Assembly: GCA_023253875.1 (NCBI GenBank)
Contig: JALRFC010000027.1
Span: 2,453-11,621 of the forward strand
DNA from: Candidatus Kapaibacterium sp.
GTDB taxonomy: Bacteria > Bacteroidota > Ignavibacteria > Kapaibacteriales > UBA961
Reading direction: 5' to 3'
Length of the DNA: 9,169 nt
Shown here: one piece after another, positions 1 to 7,468 of the stretch
Numbering within the stretch: position 1 is the first letter of the stretch
Layout of the letters: the number at the start of each line of letters is the position of its first letter
Program-made: the position numbers and the translations under genes
Notes under the pieces: generated by a model
Database searches by the model: none
What the model was told of the DNA's origin: nothing
The model's input: the letters and a program-made list of their open reading frames with translations, nothing else

Positions 1-809
1 AAACCATGTTCTTGGAATAATCGAATATACATTTCAGCATTTGATCTTCTTGCCAGATGCCATGACTCTAAATGAGGAAATTTGATATTGAGAACTGCTG
101 CCTGTAATGCATCAATTCTAAAATTCCCACCGACAAATCCATGTTTATAGCGCTCAATTTGACCATGATTTCTCATTTGTTGCAAATGCACAAATAGTTC
201 TGGATTATTGGTCGTAATGAGTCCGGCATCGCCAAATGCACCAAGATTTTTTGTGGGATAAAAGGAAAAACATCCCATGAGTCCTATTGAACCAACAGGA
301 CGACCATCAGCCATCTGCGTACCGATTGCTTGTGCGCAATCTTCAATCACCGATATGCCATGAGCATTAGCAATTTGCATAATGGCATCCATGTCCGCTG
401 CTTGTCCATAAAGATGAACTGGGATAATGGCTTTGGTTTTGTCTGTGATTGCCTTTTCAATCAACAAAGGATCAATCATGAATGTAACGGGATCAATATC
501 CACAAAAACCGGTTCTGCATGTAATCGAGAAACTACGCCGGCAGTGGCAAAAAATGAATATGTTGGAAGAATTACCTGATCTCCGGGTCCTATATTCAAT
601 GCCATGAGAGCCATCAGCAATGCATCAGTGCCACTCGAAACTCCAAGCGCATATGTTGTTTTGCAATATTCCGCCGAAGTACTTTCCAATTGCTCTACTT
701 CTTTTCCGAGAATGAGAGATTGTGATTCCATGAGTGAAAGAACTTTGGGTTCAATATCATTGCGAAGTGTTGCATATTGAAGTTTGAGATCGAGCAGAGG
801 GACATTCAT
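1..809 (-). CDS. DegT/DnrJ/EryC1/StrS-family PLP aminotransferase (sugar aminotransferase), C-terminus cut by window edge
   Basis: Reading leftward from ATG at 809 gives an uninterrupted 269 residues starting MNVPLLDLKLQY, a typical start for this family. Visible landmarks are SSGTDAL (59-64, cofactor phosphate region), PTYSFFATA (82-90), HLYGQ (132-136), EDCAQAIG (156-163, with D157 expected to contact the pyridine nitrogen), FSFYPTKNLGAFGDAG (181-196, with K187 as the Schiff-base lysine), RNHG (213-216) and GGNFRID (227-233). The family transfers an amino group, usually from glutamate, to keto-sugars bound to nucleotides, for O-antigen, capsule or glycan precursors in the cytoplasm. Family members are usually about 370 residues, so roughly the last 100 lie outside the window. 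The sugar substrate cannot be told from this part. The next upstream gene, glnN, is separated by a terminator, so this gene probably has its own promoter in 810-854; I see only a weak TAAATTG-like element there. No strong Shine-Dalgarno precedes the start. Confidence 0.93.
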   Translation of the reverse strand, partial: MNVPLLDLKLQYATLRNDIEPKVLSLMESQSLILGKEVEQLESTSAEYCKTTYALGVSSGTDALLMALMALNIGPGDQVILPTYSFFATAGVVSRLHAEPVFVDIDPVTFMIDPLLIEKAITDKTKAIIPVHLYGQAADMDAIMQIANAHGISVIEDCAQAIGTQMADGRPVGSIGLMGCFSFYPTKNLGAFGDAGLITTNNPELFVHLQQMRNHGQIERYKHGFVGGNFRIDALQAAVLNIKFPHLESWHLARRSNAEMYIRLFQEHG

Positions 810-854
810 GTGATGATTCAGATTCTTAAAAAATACATGGCAATTTACGCAATA

Positions 855-887
855 TCAGAGAAAACAAAGAAGCCCCAATCGGGGCCT
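855..887 (-). terminator. Rho-independent terminator of glnN
   Basis: On the minus strand, just after the glnN stop codon, AGGCCCC-GATT-GGGGCTT forms a 7-bp stem (positions 887-870, one G-T pair) with a four-base loop. It is followed by a T-rich run (CTTTGTTTTC, to about 855). Position and structure fit termination of the lrp-glnN transcript before the aminotransferase gene. Confidence 0.85.
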
Positions 888-890
888 CAT

Positions 891-3068
891 TTACTTGACA
901 AAAAGCATCTCTCGATAATTTGGCATCACTCGCAAAGCATCGGGTAATAATCGTTCTATTTTATCAGAACATGTCCGTACAGTATTCATTGCCGGAATGA
1001 CATGGGAATGCACATGATGAGCTTTTTCATGGATGGTCTCACCACCGAGTTCAATATTTGCAGCATGAAGGATTGTGAGAGCATCATGTAATCCATCGCA
1101 TAGACCTGTTAATTCCTTGATTCCTGTCAAAACTGCATTGCTATGTATTGACAATTCTTTCATGGAAAGTGCAAGTGCAGATTGCTCTTTGAGCACGGAC
1201 ATTGCCGCCGGTAATATCATAGTGGAAGCAATCCATTCGGTTGTTTCACCTTCGATATTGATTGTTTTGAAATAATGATCGAACATTACTTCGGCTCGAG
1301 CTTCTAATTCTCTTTTTGAGAGAACATGATGTTGTTCAAAAAGTGCGATATGTTCTGAAGAATCCAAATGGGGAATCGCATGCATCGTATCGGATAAATT
1401 CAGCAATCCTAATTCTTTTGCCTTTACTTTCCATTCATCAGAATATCCATCGCCATTGAATACAATGCGTTTATGTTGGGAAATAGTCTGAGAAAGTACT
1501 TCTTGTAATGCAGTTGCAAAATCCATCCCTTGATCAATCTTTTCATTCAATGTGATGGTCAATGCAGAAATTGCATCTGCCACAATTGTATTGAGTACCG
1601 TAATTGGGAATGATGAAGACTGTGAAGATCCAACGGCACGGAATTCAAACTTATTCCCGGTGAATGCAAATGGTGATGTACGATTGCGATCTCCTGCATG
1701 TCTTGCCAAATGCGGTAGTACCGGAGATCCTAATCCCAATAGTCCAGCTTCAGGCGTTGTATTTGCAATTCCTGTTTCAATTTGTTCTAAAATAGAACTC
1801 AATTGATCACCCAAGAATATCGAAATAATCGCAGGTGGAGCTTCATTCGCACCCAAACGATGGTCATTGGCTGCTGATGATACGCATATTCTGAGCAAAG
1901 CTTGATATTGATCAACGGCTTTTAACACAGCTGTGCAGAAAAAGAGGAAGATCATGTTTTCTTGTGGCGTATCACCCGGATCAAGCAAATTCATTCCTGT
2001 ATCAGTACTAAGAGACCAATTGGTATGCTTGCCACTACCATTCACACCGGCAAATGGTTTTTCATGCATGATGCACACAAGACCATATTTGCGAGCTGTG
2101 TTTTTCAATACTTGCATGAGTAATTGCTGATGATCAGCAGCGATATTCGAATGTTCATAGAGTGGAGCAATTTCATATTGACCAGGTGCCACTTCATTAT
2201 GTCTTGTTTTTACTGGCACACCGAGTCTGTATAATTGATATTCAGCATCTGCCATAAAGCTGAGAACGCGTTCAGGAATAGACCCGAAATAATGATCTTC
2301 CAATTCTTGTCCACGAGGTGGCTTTGCGCCGAATAATGTTCTGCCACAAAGCATTAAGTCAGGTCTACGATAAAAGAATTCTTCGTCCACCAAAAAATAC
2401 TCTTGTTCAAGTCCAACACTGGAATGTACCTTCTTTGCTTGAATGCCAAATAAGGGAAGTGCCTTCAATGTAGCACGATTCAATGCTTCTATTGAGCGAA
2501 GCAATGGTGTTTTCTCATCGAGTGCATCTCCTGTCCAAGAAGCGAATGCTGTTGGAATGCAAAGTGTTGCACCATTGGAATGTCGCATGATGAATGCAGG
2601 CGATGTTGGATCCCAAGCAGTATATCCTCTTGCTTCGAATGTTGCTCGCAAACCACCGCTAGGAAATGAAGAAGCATCAGGTTCGCCTTGTATCAATTCT
2701 TTTCCTGAAAACTCAGTGATCGCTCCACCTGATGAATTAGGTGAAACAAAACTCTCATGCTTTTCAGCTGTACTGCCTGTAAGTGGTTGAAACCAATGTG
2801 TATAGTGTGTTGCACCTTTTTCCAATGCCCATTCTTTCATGGCAAGAGCAACAATGTCAGCGATCGTTCTGTCCAGTGGAACGGCATGTTCAACAGTGGA
2901 AAGAAGTGACTTGAATACTGGTTTGGAGAGTTTATTGCGAAACACATCCATGGTAAGTACATCTTCCGCAAAGATTCTTGTGATATCCGTTGGGATGGAT
3001 TCTGCCGAGCCATGTAATTTCCAATTATTTACTGCGGCGAGGACATCATAATTAGCTGAGAGTTGCAT
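891..3068 (-). CDS. glnN: Glutamine synthetase type III
   Basis: ATP-dependent ligation of ammonia to glutamate, the entry point of nitrogen assimilation in the cytoplasm. The 725-residue length is that of the GSIII class and far longer than GSI (about 470) or GSII (about 350). The GSIII signature GATHYTHWFQPLTG is at 85-98. Catalytic-core motifs follow in order: VGLEQEYFLVD (218-228, metal-ligand glutamates), VAPGQYEIAP (293-302), VNGSGKHTNWS (342-352, with H348), SAANDHRLGANEAPPA (398-413, with R404), and NRTSPFAFTGNKFEFRAVGS (462-481). The C-terminal about 150 residues are helical and specific to the class. The start at MQLSANYD is the first ATG of the frame after the upstream regulator's stop; the gap is 36 bp with no strong Shine-Dalgarno. 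Co-transcription with the Lrp/AsnC gene is likely, and regulation by it is an inference. All core motifs are intact, so the enzyme should be active. Confidence 0.97.
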   Translation of the reverse strand: MQLSANYDVLAAVNNWKLHGSAESIPTDITRIFAEDVLTMDVFRNKLSKPVFKSLLSTVEHAVPLDRTIADIVALAMKEWALEKGATHYTHWFQPLTGSTAEKHESFVSPNSSGGAITEFSGKELIQGEPDASSFPSGGLRATFEARGYTAWDPTSPAFIMRHSNGATLCIPTAFASWTGDALDEKTPLLRSIEALNRATLKALPLFGIQAKKVHSSVGLEQEYFLVDEEFFYRRPDLMLCGRTLFGAKPPRGQELEDHYFGSIPERVLSFMADAEYQLYRLGVPVKTRHNEVAPGQYEIAPLYEHSNIAADHQQLLMQVLKNTARKYGLVCIMHEKPFAGVNGSGKHTNWSLSTDTGMNLLDPGDTPQENMIFLFFCTAVLKAVDQYQALLRICVSSAANDHRLGANEAPPAIISIFLGDQLSSILEQIETGIANTTPEAGLLGLGSPVLPHLARHAGDRNRTSPFAFTGNKFEFRAVGSSQSSSFPITVLNTIVADAISALTITLNEKIDQGMDFATALQEVLSQTISQHKRIVFNGDGYSDEWKVKAKELGLLNLSDTMHAIPHLDSSEHIALFEQHHVLSKRELEARAEVMFDHYFKTINIEGETTEWIASTMILPAAMSVLKEQSALALSMKELSIHSNAVLTGIKELTGLCDGLHDALTILHAANIELGGETIHEKAHHVHSHVIPAMNTVRTCSDKIERLLPDALRVMPNYREMLFVK

Positions 3069-3104
3069 TGATAAACCGGATATAATGGATGAAAGTATGC
3101 GATT

Positions 3105-3563
3105 TTAAAGAGACATTGGGAGCATGAGTGATTCAATATGAGTCGAAAGGACTAAATTTGTGATAGTTCTCTTGACGCCGGGAATTTGTTGAAGCGATGA
3201 AAGTAATCGTTCCAATGATGCAGTGTTTTTAGTTCGTATTTTCAGTAAATGTGAGGCATTTCCGGTGATTGCATGACATTCCAATATCTCAGACATGTTT
3301 TTACAGTCAGAAATGAATTGCTCATAATAGACACTGGATTCAATGTCAATAAATACATAAGCCGTAACATCAAAACCAAAATCATCAGCTTGCAAATACG
3401 CATGATATCCCTTGATGATGCCTTGCTCTTCCAATTTTCTGACATGTTCACTGACAGCCGCTACGGAAAGTCCGACTTGCTCGGCAATGTGACTAAGTTG
3501 CAATCGAGCGGAAGACTGAAGTAGTGTACAGATTTTTCGATCAATTTCTTTGATTTCTGTCAT
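3105..3563 (-). CDS. Lrp/AsnC-family transcriptional regulator
   Basis: A 152-residue protein of normal Lrp/AsnC length. MTEIKEIDRKICTLLQ leads into a winged helix-turn-helix at about 12-45 (HIAEQVGLSVAAVSEHVRKLEEQGII), followed by an RAM/ligand-binding alpha-beta domain from about 64 to 145 ending PGVKRTITNLVLS. The reading frame stays open upstream to an ATG at 3716. The start at 3563 is chosen because it gives the canonical family N-terminus and leaves 55 bp to the divergent mtgA gene, whereas the longer form would overlap mtgA. Such regulators sense amino acids as dimers or octamers and bind AT-rich dyads. Its 36-bp spacing to glnN suggests an operon and a role in glutamine/glutamate metabolism (inference). 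Where many Lrp proteins have a G-D-x-D effector loop, this one reads TGNASHLLKI (100-109), so the ligand may be unusual or absent. Confidence 0.92.
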   Translation of the reverse strand: MTEIKEIDRKICTLLQSSARLQLSHIAEQVGLSVAAVSEHVRKLEEQGIIKGYHAYLQADDFGFDVTAYVFIDIESSVYYEQFISDCKNMSEILECHAITGNASHLLKIRTKNTASLERLLSSLQQIPGVKRTITNLVLSTHIESLMLPMSL

Positions 3564-3599
3564 TTTATCAGAAAATATGTGACTAATTGCTTCTAAAAC

Positions 3600-3610
3600 T
3601 AAAAATTTTA
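3600..3610. promoter_or_regulatory. AT-only palindrome in the divergent lrp/mtgA intergenic region
   Basis: TAAAAATTTTA is a perfect dyad around one central base. It lies in the 55-bp gap (3564-3618) between the divergent regulator and mtgA, 8 bases before the mtgA ATG. Lrp/AsnC proteins favour AT-rich dyads and often regulate themselves, so this is a candidate operator. AT-rich DNA yields such palindromes by chance, and I found no clear TAnnTTTG promoter in either direction here. Confidence 0.3.
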
Positions 3611-3618
3611 CATTTATC

Positions 3619-4320
3619 ATGCAAAAAACCAAAAAATTTTCATTTGGTAGATTTTTCCTTCTCATCGGTAAAATTCTGATTTCTTCAGTCATTTTTTCCG
3701 TTTTGCTGGTAGCCATATATACAGTAGTTCATCCACCGATCACTCCACTAATGTTGATTCGTCCAATTGAGGGGATTTTTTCCGGAAAATTTGTGGGCAT
3801 CAATCGAGATTGGAAGAGCTTTGATGAGATTTCACCATTTGTGTTTCGTGCGGTGATTGGTGCTGAGGATGGCAAATTCATGAAGCATGATGGATTCGAT
3901 TGGAATGCAATCAAAAGAGCAAGAAGAGTGAATGCGATGAGAAAGGGGAAGCGACTCATTGGTGCAAGCACAATTTCTATGCAAACATCAAAAAATGTGT
4001 TTTTATGGCCTGGTAGAAATTATGTGCGCAAGGCACTTGAGGCTTATTTCACGGTCTTAATCGAAGCTATTTGGGGCAAGAAGAGAATTTTAGAGATTTA
4101 TGTCAATTCCATTGAATGGGGCAATGGTATTTATGGTGTTGAGGCCGCTTCCCAAGAATATTTCAATAAATCGGCATCGGAATTGACAAAAAGTGAGGCT
4201 GCATTACTCGCTGCTGTATTGCCGAATCCGAGAAAGTGGTCTCCAGCCAAACCGACACCATATATCAAGAAAAGGGCGAGATCCATTCAAGGAAGAATGG
4301 GTGTGGCTATTCCAAAATAA
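3619..4320 (+). CDS. mtgA: Monofunctional peptidoglycan glycosyltransferase (GT51)
   Basis: Polymerises lipid II into glycan strands at the outer face of the inner membrane. The 233 residues start with a basic tail (MQKTKKFSFGR) and one hydrophobic anchor at about 12-37, then a single GT51 domain. Motif 1 is GAEDGKFMKHDGFDW (81-95) with catalytic E83. Motif 2 is GASTISMQTSKNVFLWPGR (115-133). Motif 3 covers RKALEAYFTVLIEAIWGKKRILEIYVN (137-163), and the end carries SEAALLAAVLPNPRKW (192-207). No transpeptidase domain follows, which separates it from class A PBPs and gives the size of MtgA. In motif 2 the first glutamine of the common STISQQ is methionine; I believe this form also occurs in related bacteria. 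The gene is divergent from the Lrp-type regulator and converges on recA. No Shine-Dalgarno is visible before the ATG, and the start is supported by the basic-plus-hydrophobic N-terminus. Confidence 0.94.
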   Translation: MQKTKKFSFGRFFLLIGKILISSVIFSVLLVAIYTVVHPPITPLMLIRPIEGIFSGKFVGINRDWKSFDEISPFVFRAVIGAEDGKFMKHDGFDWNAIKRARRVNAMRKGKRLIGASTISMQTSKNVFLWPGRNYVRKALEAYFTVLIEAIWGKKRILEIYVNSIEWGNGIYGVEAASQEYFNKSASELTKSEAALLAAVLPNPRKWSPAKPTPYIKKRARSIQGRMGVAIPK

Positions 4321-4352
4321 AAAAGCGGGAGCATTCGATGGAATGTCCCGCT
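4316..4352 (-). terminator. Rho-independent terminator of recA, overlapping the end of mtgA
   Basis: On the minus strand AGCGGGA and TCCCGCT (outer 7 bp) plus an inner 5-bp stem (CATTC/GAATG) with one bulged base and a four-base loop span 4352-4324. A run of six T follows, ending in the mtgA stop codon. On the plus strand the hairpin has no U-tract behind it, so it should mainly stop recA transcription; it may act weakly for mtgA. Confidence 0.8.
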
Positions 4353-4369
4353 CAATGAAATTTATACAC

Positions 4370-5404
4370 TTAGAGTTTTAGTGCTTTCTTCACTTCTGAT
4401 TCAATCTCAGTGAAAAGTGCTTCATTGCCTTCAAGCAGTTTTCTGAAGCTGTCTCTACCTTGTACGCGTTCTTCTTTGTAAGTGAGCCATGAACCGCTTT
4501 TCGCAACGATTCCATGTTCTATGGCAACATCAAGTAAGTCACCAATCTTTGAAATCCCTTCATTATACAGGATATCAAATTCAGTTTCACGGAATGGAGG
4601 AGCAACTTTGTTCTTCACAACTTTTGCTCTTACGCGATTACCGATGATTTCCTGTCCATCCTTGATCACATCCTTGCGTCTGATATCAATGCGAACGGAT
4701 GCATAATATTTCAATGCATTACCACCGGTTGTGACTTCGGGATTACCATAAATCACGCCGATTTTACTACGCAATTGATTGGTGAAAATCACGCAAGTAT
4801 TCGAGCGACCAATTGCTGCATTGAGTTTACGCATGGCTTGTGACATCAAGCGTGCTTGAGAACCCATTTGGGCTTCGCCCATATCGCCTTCAATTTCAAC
4901 GCGTGGTGTCAAAGCTGCGACTGAGTCCACAACAATGACATCAATAGCATTGCTTCGAACAAGAGTCTCAACGATTTCAAGAGCCTGTTCACCAAATTCG
5001 GGTTGAGAAATCAATAGATTGCCAAGATCCACGCCCAATTTCTGGGCATACTGCGTATCAAGCGCATGTTCTGCATCTACAAAAGCAGCAATACCACCAT
5101 TCTTCTGTGCATTGGCAATGACATGCAAACAGATCGTTGTTTTACCGGAAGATTCAGGTCCATAAATTTCAACGATACGTCCTTTCGGTACACCACCAAT
5201 TCCAAGGCATGCATCAAATGAAATGGAACCTGTGGAAATTGCATCTATGGCAATTGGCTGAGCATCTGCCAAACGCATGATGGAGCCTTTACCAAATTGT
5301 TTTTCAATCTGATCAATTGCACTTTCAGCCAGTTTCAGCTTTGATGCATCAATCTTTGAAGCTGATTGTTTTTCAGCTACCTTATCGGCTTTGGATTCTG
5401 CCAT
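4370..5404 (-). CDS. recA: Recombinase RecA
   Basis: ATP-dependent DNA strand exchange and, where LexA exists, co-protease of the SOS response. The 344 residues (from MAESKADK) carry the Walker A motif GPESSGKTT (82-90), the E-A-E region AFVDAEHALD, Walker B VIVVDSVAAL (156-165), the L1 loop region EIEGDMGEAQMGSQARLMSQ (170-189) and the L2 region FTNQLRSKIGVIYGNPEVTTGGNALKYYASVRIDIRR (207-243). All are typical and intact. The C-terminus ends EVKKALKL and lacks the long acidic tail of enterobacterial RecA. An in-frame ATG three codons earlier (5413) is also possible, but AAGGA at 5413-5417 sits 8 bases before the ATG at 5404, which decides the start. The leader has a strong inverted repeat (5428-5460). 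I could not recognise a LexA box. The gene is followed by its own terminator, and typA lies 160 bp upstream on the same strand. Confidence 0.97.
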   Translation of the reverse strand: MAESKADKVAEKQSASKIDASKLKLAESAIDQIEKQFGKGSIMRLADAQPIAIDAISTGSISFDACLGIGGVPKGRIVEIYGPESSGKTTICLHVIANAQKNGGIAAFVDAEHALDTQYAQKLGVDLGNLLISQPEFGEQALEIVETLVRSNAIDVIVVDSVAALTPRVEIEGDMGEAQMGSQARLMSQAMRKLNAAIGRSNTCVIFTNQLRSKIGVIYGNPEVTTGGNALKYYASVRIDIRRKDVIKDGQEIIGNRVRAKVVKNKVAPPFRETEFDILYNEGISKIGDLLDVAIEHGIVAKSGSWLTYKEERVQGRDSFRKLLEGNEALFTEIESEVKKALKL

Positions 5405-5412
5405 GAATTGCA

Positions 5413-5417
5413 TCCTT
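5413..5417 (-). promoter_or_regulatory. Shine-Dalgarno sequence of recA
   Basis: AAGGA on the minus strand, 8 bases before the ATG at 5404. It directly abuts the alternative ATG at 5413, which rules against that start. It is one of the few clear ribosome binding sites in this window. Confidence 0.7.
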
Positions 5418-5427
5418 CAGAGTATGA

Positions 5428-5460
5428 GTTCGGTTCATAGGGAGTCTTACTGAGCCGAAC
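5428..5460 (-). promoter_or_regulatory. Inverted repeat / leader hairpin upstream of recA
   Basis: On the minus strand GTTCGGCTCA (5460-5451) pairs with TGAACCGAAC (5437-5428) over 10 bp with one G-T mismatch/wobble, around a 13-base loop. It lies 23 bases before the recA start and just upstream of its ribosome binding site. No T-run follows, so it is not a terminator. It could be a structured 5' leader or a protein-binding dyad. Confidence 0.5.
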
Positions 5461-5493
5461 GTGGAAATAACAATTGCCCCAACTCCCAAATAC

Positions 5494-5522
5494 AAATTAG
5501 CATATTAACCAAGTATCAACAA
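5494..5522 (-). promoter_or_regulatory. Possible recA promoter
   Basis: On the minus strand TTGTTG (5522-5517), a 17-base spacer and TAATTT (5499-5494, reading on to TAATTTG) resemble a weak -35/-10 pair or a shortened TAnnTTTG element. The transcript would begin before the leader hairpin. The typA-recA gap (5405-5573) holds no typA terminator that I can see, so read-through from typA is also possible. Confidence 0.3.
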
Positions 5523-5573
5523 TATGCTTGTGCTTGATTGAGGGAGAATTATGTGCAATTGTGGAAAAATTCT

Positions 5574-7418
5574 TTATGATTCAGCTTGTTGCTTTGAACG
5601 CTTCGCAGCTCTTTGACGAGATGTTGTGTCCAAAATCTTCTTTCTGATCCGTAAGTTCACAGGTGTTACTTCAAGTAATTCATCATCTTCAATGAACTCG
5701 ATAAATTGTTCAAGACTCATATCGCGCGGAGTATCCAATTTCACAATTCCATCGGATCCACTTGCTCGCATATTTGTCAAATGCTTCGCTCTACAAGGGT
5801 TGACGCTGAGATCATCCTCTCTGGAATTCTCACCAACTACCATCCCTTCATATATTTCAACTCCGGGAGCTACGAATAGTGTACCTCGTTCTTGAATCAT
5901 TTCCAGTGCATATGCAGTGGAAGCACCTGATTCCATAGAGACCAAAGCTCCTTTCACGCGTCCTGTGAGTTGTCCTTTATGTGGTTGATAATTATGGAAT
6001 GTATGATGAATGATACCTGCGCCTCTTGTTGAAGTGAGGAATTCTGTTCTAAATCCGATGAGACCGCGGGCGGGAACATAGAATTCAGCACGAATGACAT
6101 CTGCAGTCGGCATCATATTGACCATTTCACCTTTTCTTCTGCCGAGAATTTCGATTACTGTTCCAACATGAGTATCGGGTACATCCACAATTACATGTTC
6201 GATCGGCTCGAGTAATGCGCCATGTTCATCACGTTTGAACAAAACTTCTGGTTTGGATACCGCAAATTCATATCCTTCTCTGCGCATGGTTTCAATCAAA
6301 ATGGCAAGTTGCAATTCGCCTCGACCCGATACTTTGAAGGTATCCGGAGAATCAGTTTCAGCAACTCGAAGGGCAACATTGGTACGCAATTCACGGAAAA
6401 GACGTTCTCTCAATTTTGGTGTAGTGACATGTTTTCCTTCTCGGCCTGCGAAAGGAGAATTATTCACACTGAATTCCATTGCAATTGTCGGCTCTTCGAT
6501 ATTGACATACGGCAATGGTTCTATATCGGATGGATCTGAAATGGTATCACCAATATGTACATTTTCAAAACCGGAAAGAGCGATGATTTCACCTGCTGCA
6601 GCTTCGGTGATTTCTTTTCTTTGTACGCCTTCATAGGCATACATTTTGGTGATTCTTTGTTGTTCTACCGAACCATCTGGTCTAATGAGTAGTACTGAAT
6701 CACCGGTTTTCACTTCGCCCATTTGAATTCTACCAATGGCAATTCTTCCGATATAATCACTCCAATCGAGGGCAGTGATGATCATTTTGAAAGGTCTATC
6801 CGCCTCAATCTTCGGAGGTGGAATTTTCTCAATGATTTTTTCCAATAATGGAGCTAAAGTTTCAGGTTCTTTATCGAGGGATAAAGTGGATTTTCCTTGC
6901 TTTGCGATTGCATAAATCACAGGGAAATCTAGCTGATGATAATCTGCGCCGAGTGCGATGAATAGTTCCAGAACTTCATCCAATACTTCGGGCGCACGTG
7001 CATCCGAGCGATCAATTTTATTGATGACAACAATTGGAGTAAGAGCAAGTTCAAGTGCTTTTTTTAGCACGAAACGAGTTTGAGGGAGAGGTCCTTCGGC
7101 AGCATCTACAAGTAATAATACGCCATCCACCATGCTCAAAATACGCTCAACTTCACCGCCGAAATCAGAGTGACCGGGAGTATCAACAATATTGATTTTG
7201 ATATCATTCCATCGAACAGCCGCATTTTTGGCCATGATGGTAATGCCTCTTTCTTTTTCTAGATCATTTGAGTCCATCACTCTTTCGGTGACTACTTGAT
7301 TATCTCGAAATGTTCCTGATTGTCTGAGGAGGTGATCCACCAATGTTGTTTTACCATGGTCAACATGGGCAATGATTGCGATATTTCTAATATCAGCGCG
7401 GGGTGAGGTAGTACTCAT
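5574..7418 (-). CDS. typA: Translational GTPase TypA/BipA
   Basis: Ribosome-associated GTPase of the EF-G/LepA superfamily, known to act in 50S assembly and in stress or cold adaptation. The 614 residues match the family length. GTPase motifs are G1 AHVDHGKTT (17-25), G2 EKERGITI (54-61), G3 DTPGHSDF (79-86) and G4 NKID (133-136). Beta-barrel domain II follows at about 205-300, then the EF-G III-like domain (about 310-390, with SGRGELQLAILIETMRREGYE), the EF-G V-like domain (about 400-480, with GRRKGEMVNM and FYVPARGLIGFRTEF), and the TypA-specific C-terminal domain with GENSREDDLSVNPCRAKHLTNMRASGSD (529-556). It ends in a basic tail. The G5 region reads VIYAIAKQGKS rather than the more usual serine-alanine core. 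The start at MSTTSPRADIRN is 33 bases downstream of a TATCTTTG promoter element, with AAAGG about 12 bases before the ATG. Confidence 0.97.
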   Translation of the reverse strand: MSTTSPRADIRNIAIIAHVDHGKTTLVDHLLRQSGTFRDNQVVTERVMDSNDLEKERGITIMAKNAAVRWNDIKINIVDTPGHSDFGGEVERILSMVDGVLLLVDAAEGPLPQTRFVLKKALELALTPIVVINKIDRSDARAPEVLDEVLELFIALGADYHQLDFPVIYAIAKQGKSTLSLDKEPETLAPLLEKIIEKIPPPKIEADRPFKMIITALDWSDYIGRIAIGRIQMGEVKTGDSVLLIRPDGSVEQQRITKMYAYEGVQRKEITEAAAGEIIALSGFENVHIGDTISDPSDIEPLPYVNIEEPTIAMEFSVNNSPFAGREGKHVTTPKLRERLFRELRTNVALRVAETDSPDTFKVSGRGELQLAILIETMRREGYEFAVSKPEVLFKRDEHGALLEPIEHVIVDVPDTHVGTVIEILGRRKGEMVNMMPTADVIRAEFYVPARGLIGFRTEFLTSTRGAGIIHHTFHNYQPHKGQLTGRVKGALVSMESGASTAYALEMIQERGTLFVAPGVEIYEGMVVGENSREDDLSVNPCRAKHLTNMRASGSDGIVKLDTPRDMSLEQFIEFIEDDELLEVTPVNLRIRKKILDTTSRQRAAKRSKQQAES

Positions 7419-7450
7419 TGAAGATTAGGCCTTTGAAACAAAACAAGTTG

Positions 7451-7458
7451 CAAAGATA
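7451..7458 (-). promoter_or_regulatory. Bacteroidota-type -7 promoter element of typA
   Basis: TATCTTTG on the minus strand, followed by CAAC, is an exact match to the TAnnTTTG consensus of the Bacteroidota primary sigma factor. It lies about 33 bases before the typA start codon, a sensible leader length. The expected -33 TTTG is not evident; a palindrome occupies that place. Confidence 0.65.
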
Positions 7459-7468
7459 CGCACTTTTG

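Noticed and set aside
330..524. Plus-strand 64-residue open frame inside the aminotransferase gene
   Set aside because: It is a shadow of the minus-strand coding sequence with no family resemblance or ribosome binding site.
1075..3051. Several open frames of 62-115 residues opposite or within glnN
   Set aside because: All lie within a fully conserved glutamine synthetase frame and have compositions typical of antisense shadows.
3564..3716. N-terminal extension of the Lrp/AsnC gene to an ATG at 3716
   Set aside because: It would overlap the mtgA start on the other strand, and the extra 51 residues do not resemble the family; MTEIKEIDRK at 3563 is the canonical start.
5405..5573. LexA/SOS box upstream of recA
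   Set aside because: I looked for CGAAC-N4-GTTCG, CTG-N10-CAG and GTTC-N7-GTTC forms and found no convincing match; the 5428-5460 dyad has a loop too long for a typical LexA site.
6222..6636. Plus-strand open frames of 105 and 133 residues inside typA
   Set aside because: They overlap each other and the conserved typA frame and show no recognisable domain.
5625..7418. Altered G5 region of TypA (YAIAKQGKS) as a loss-of-function sign
   Set aside because: G5 is the least conserved GTPase motif and all other motifs are intact, so it is more likely normal variation.
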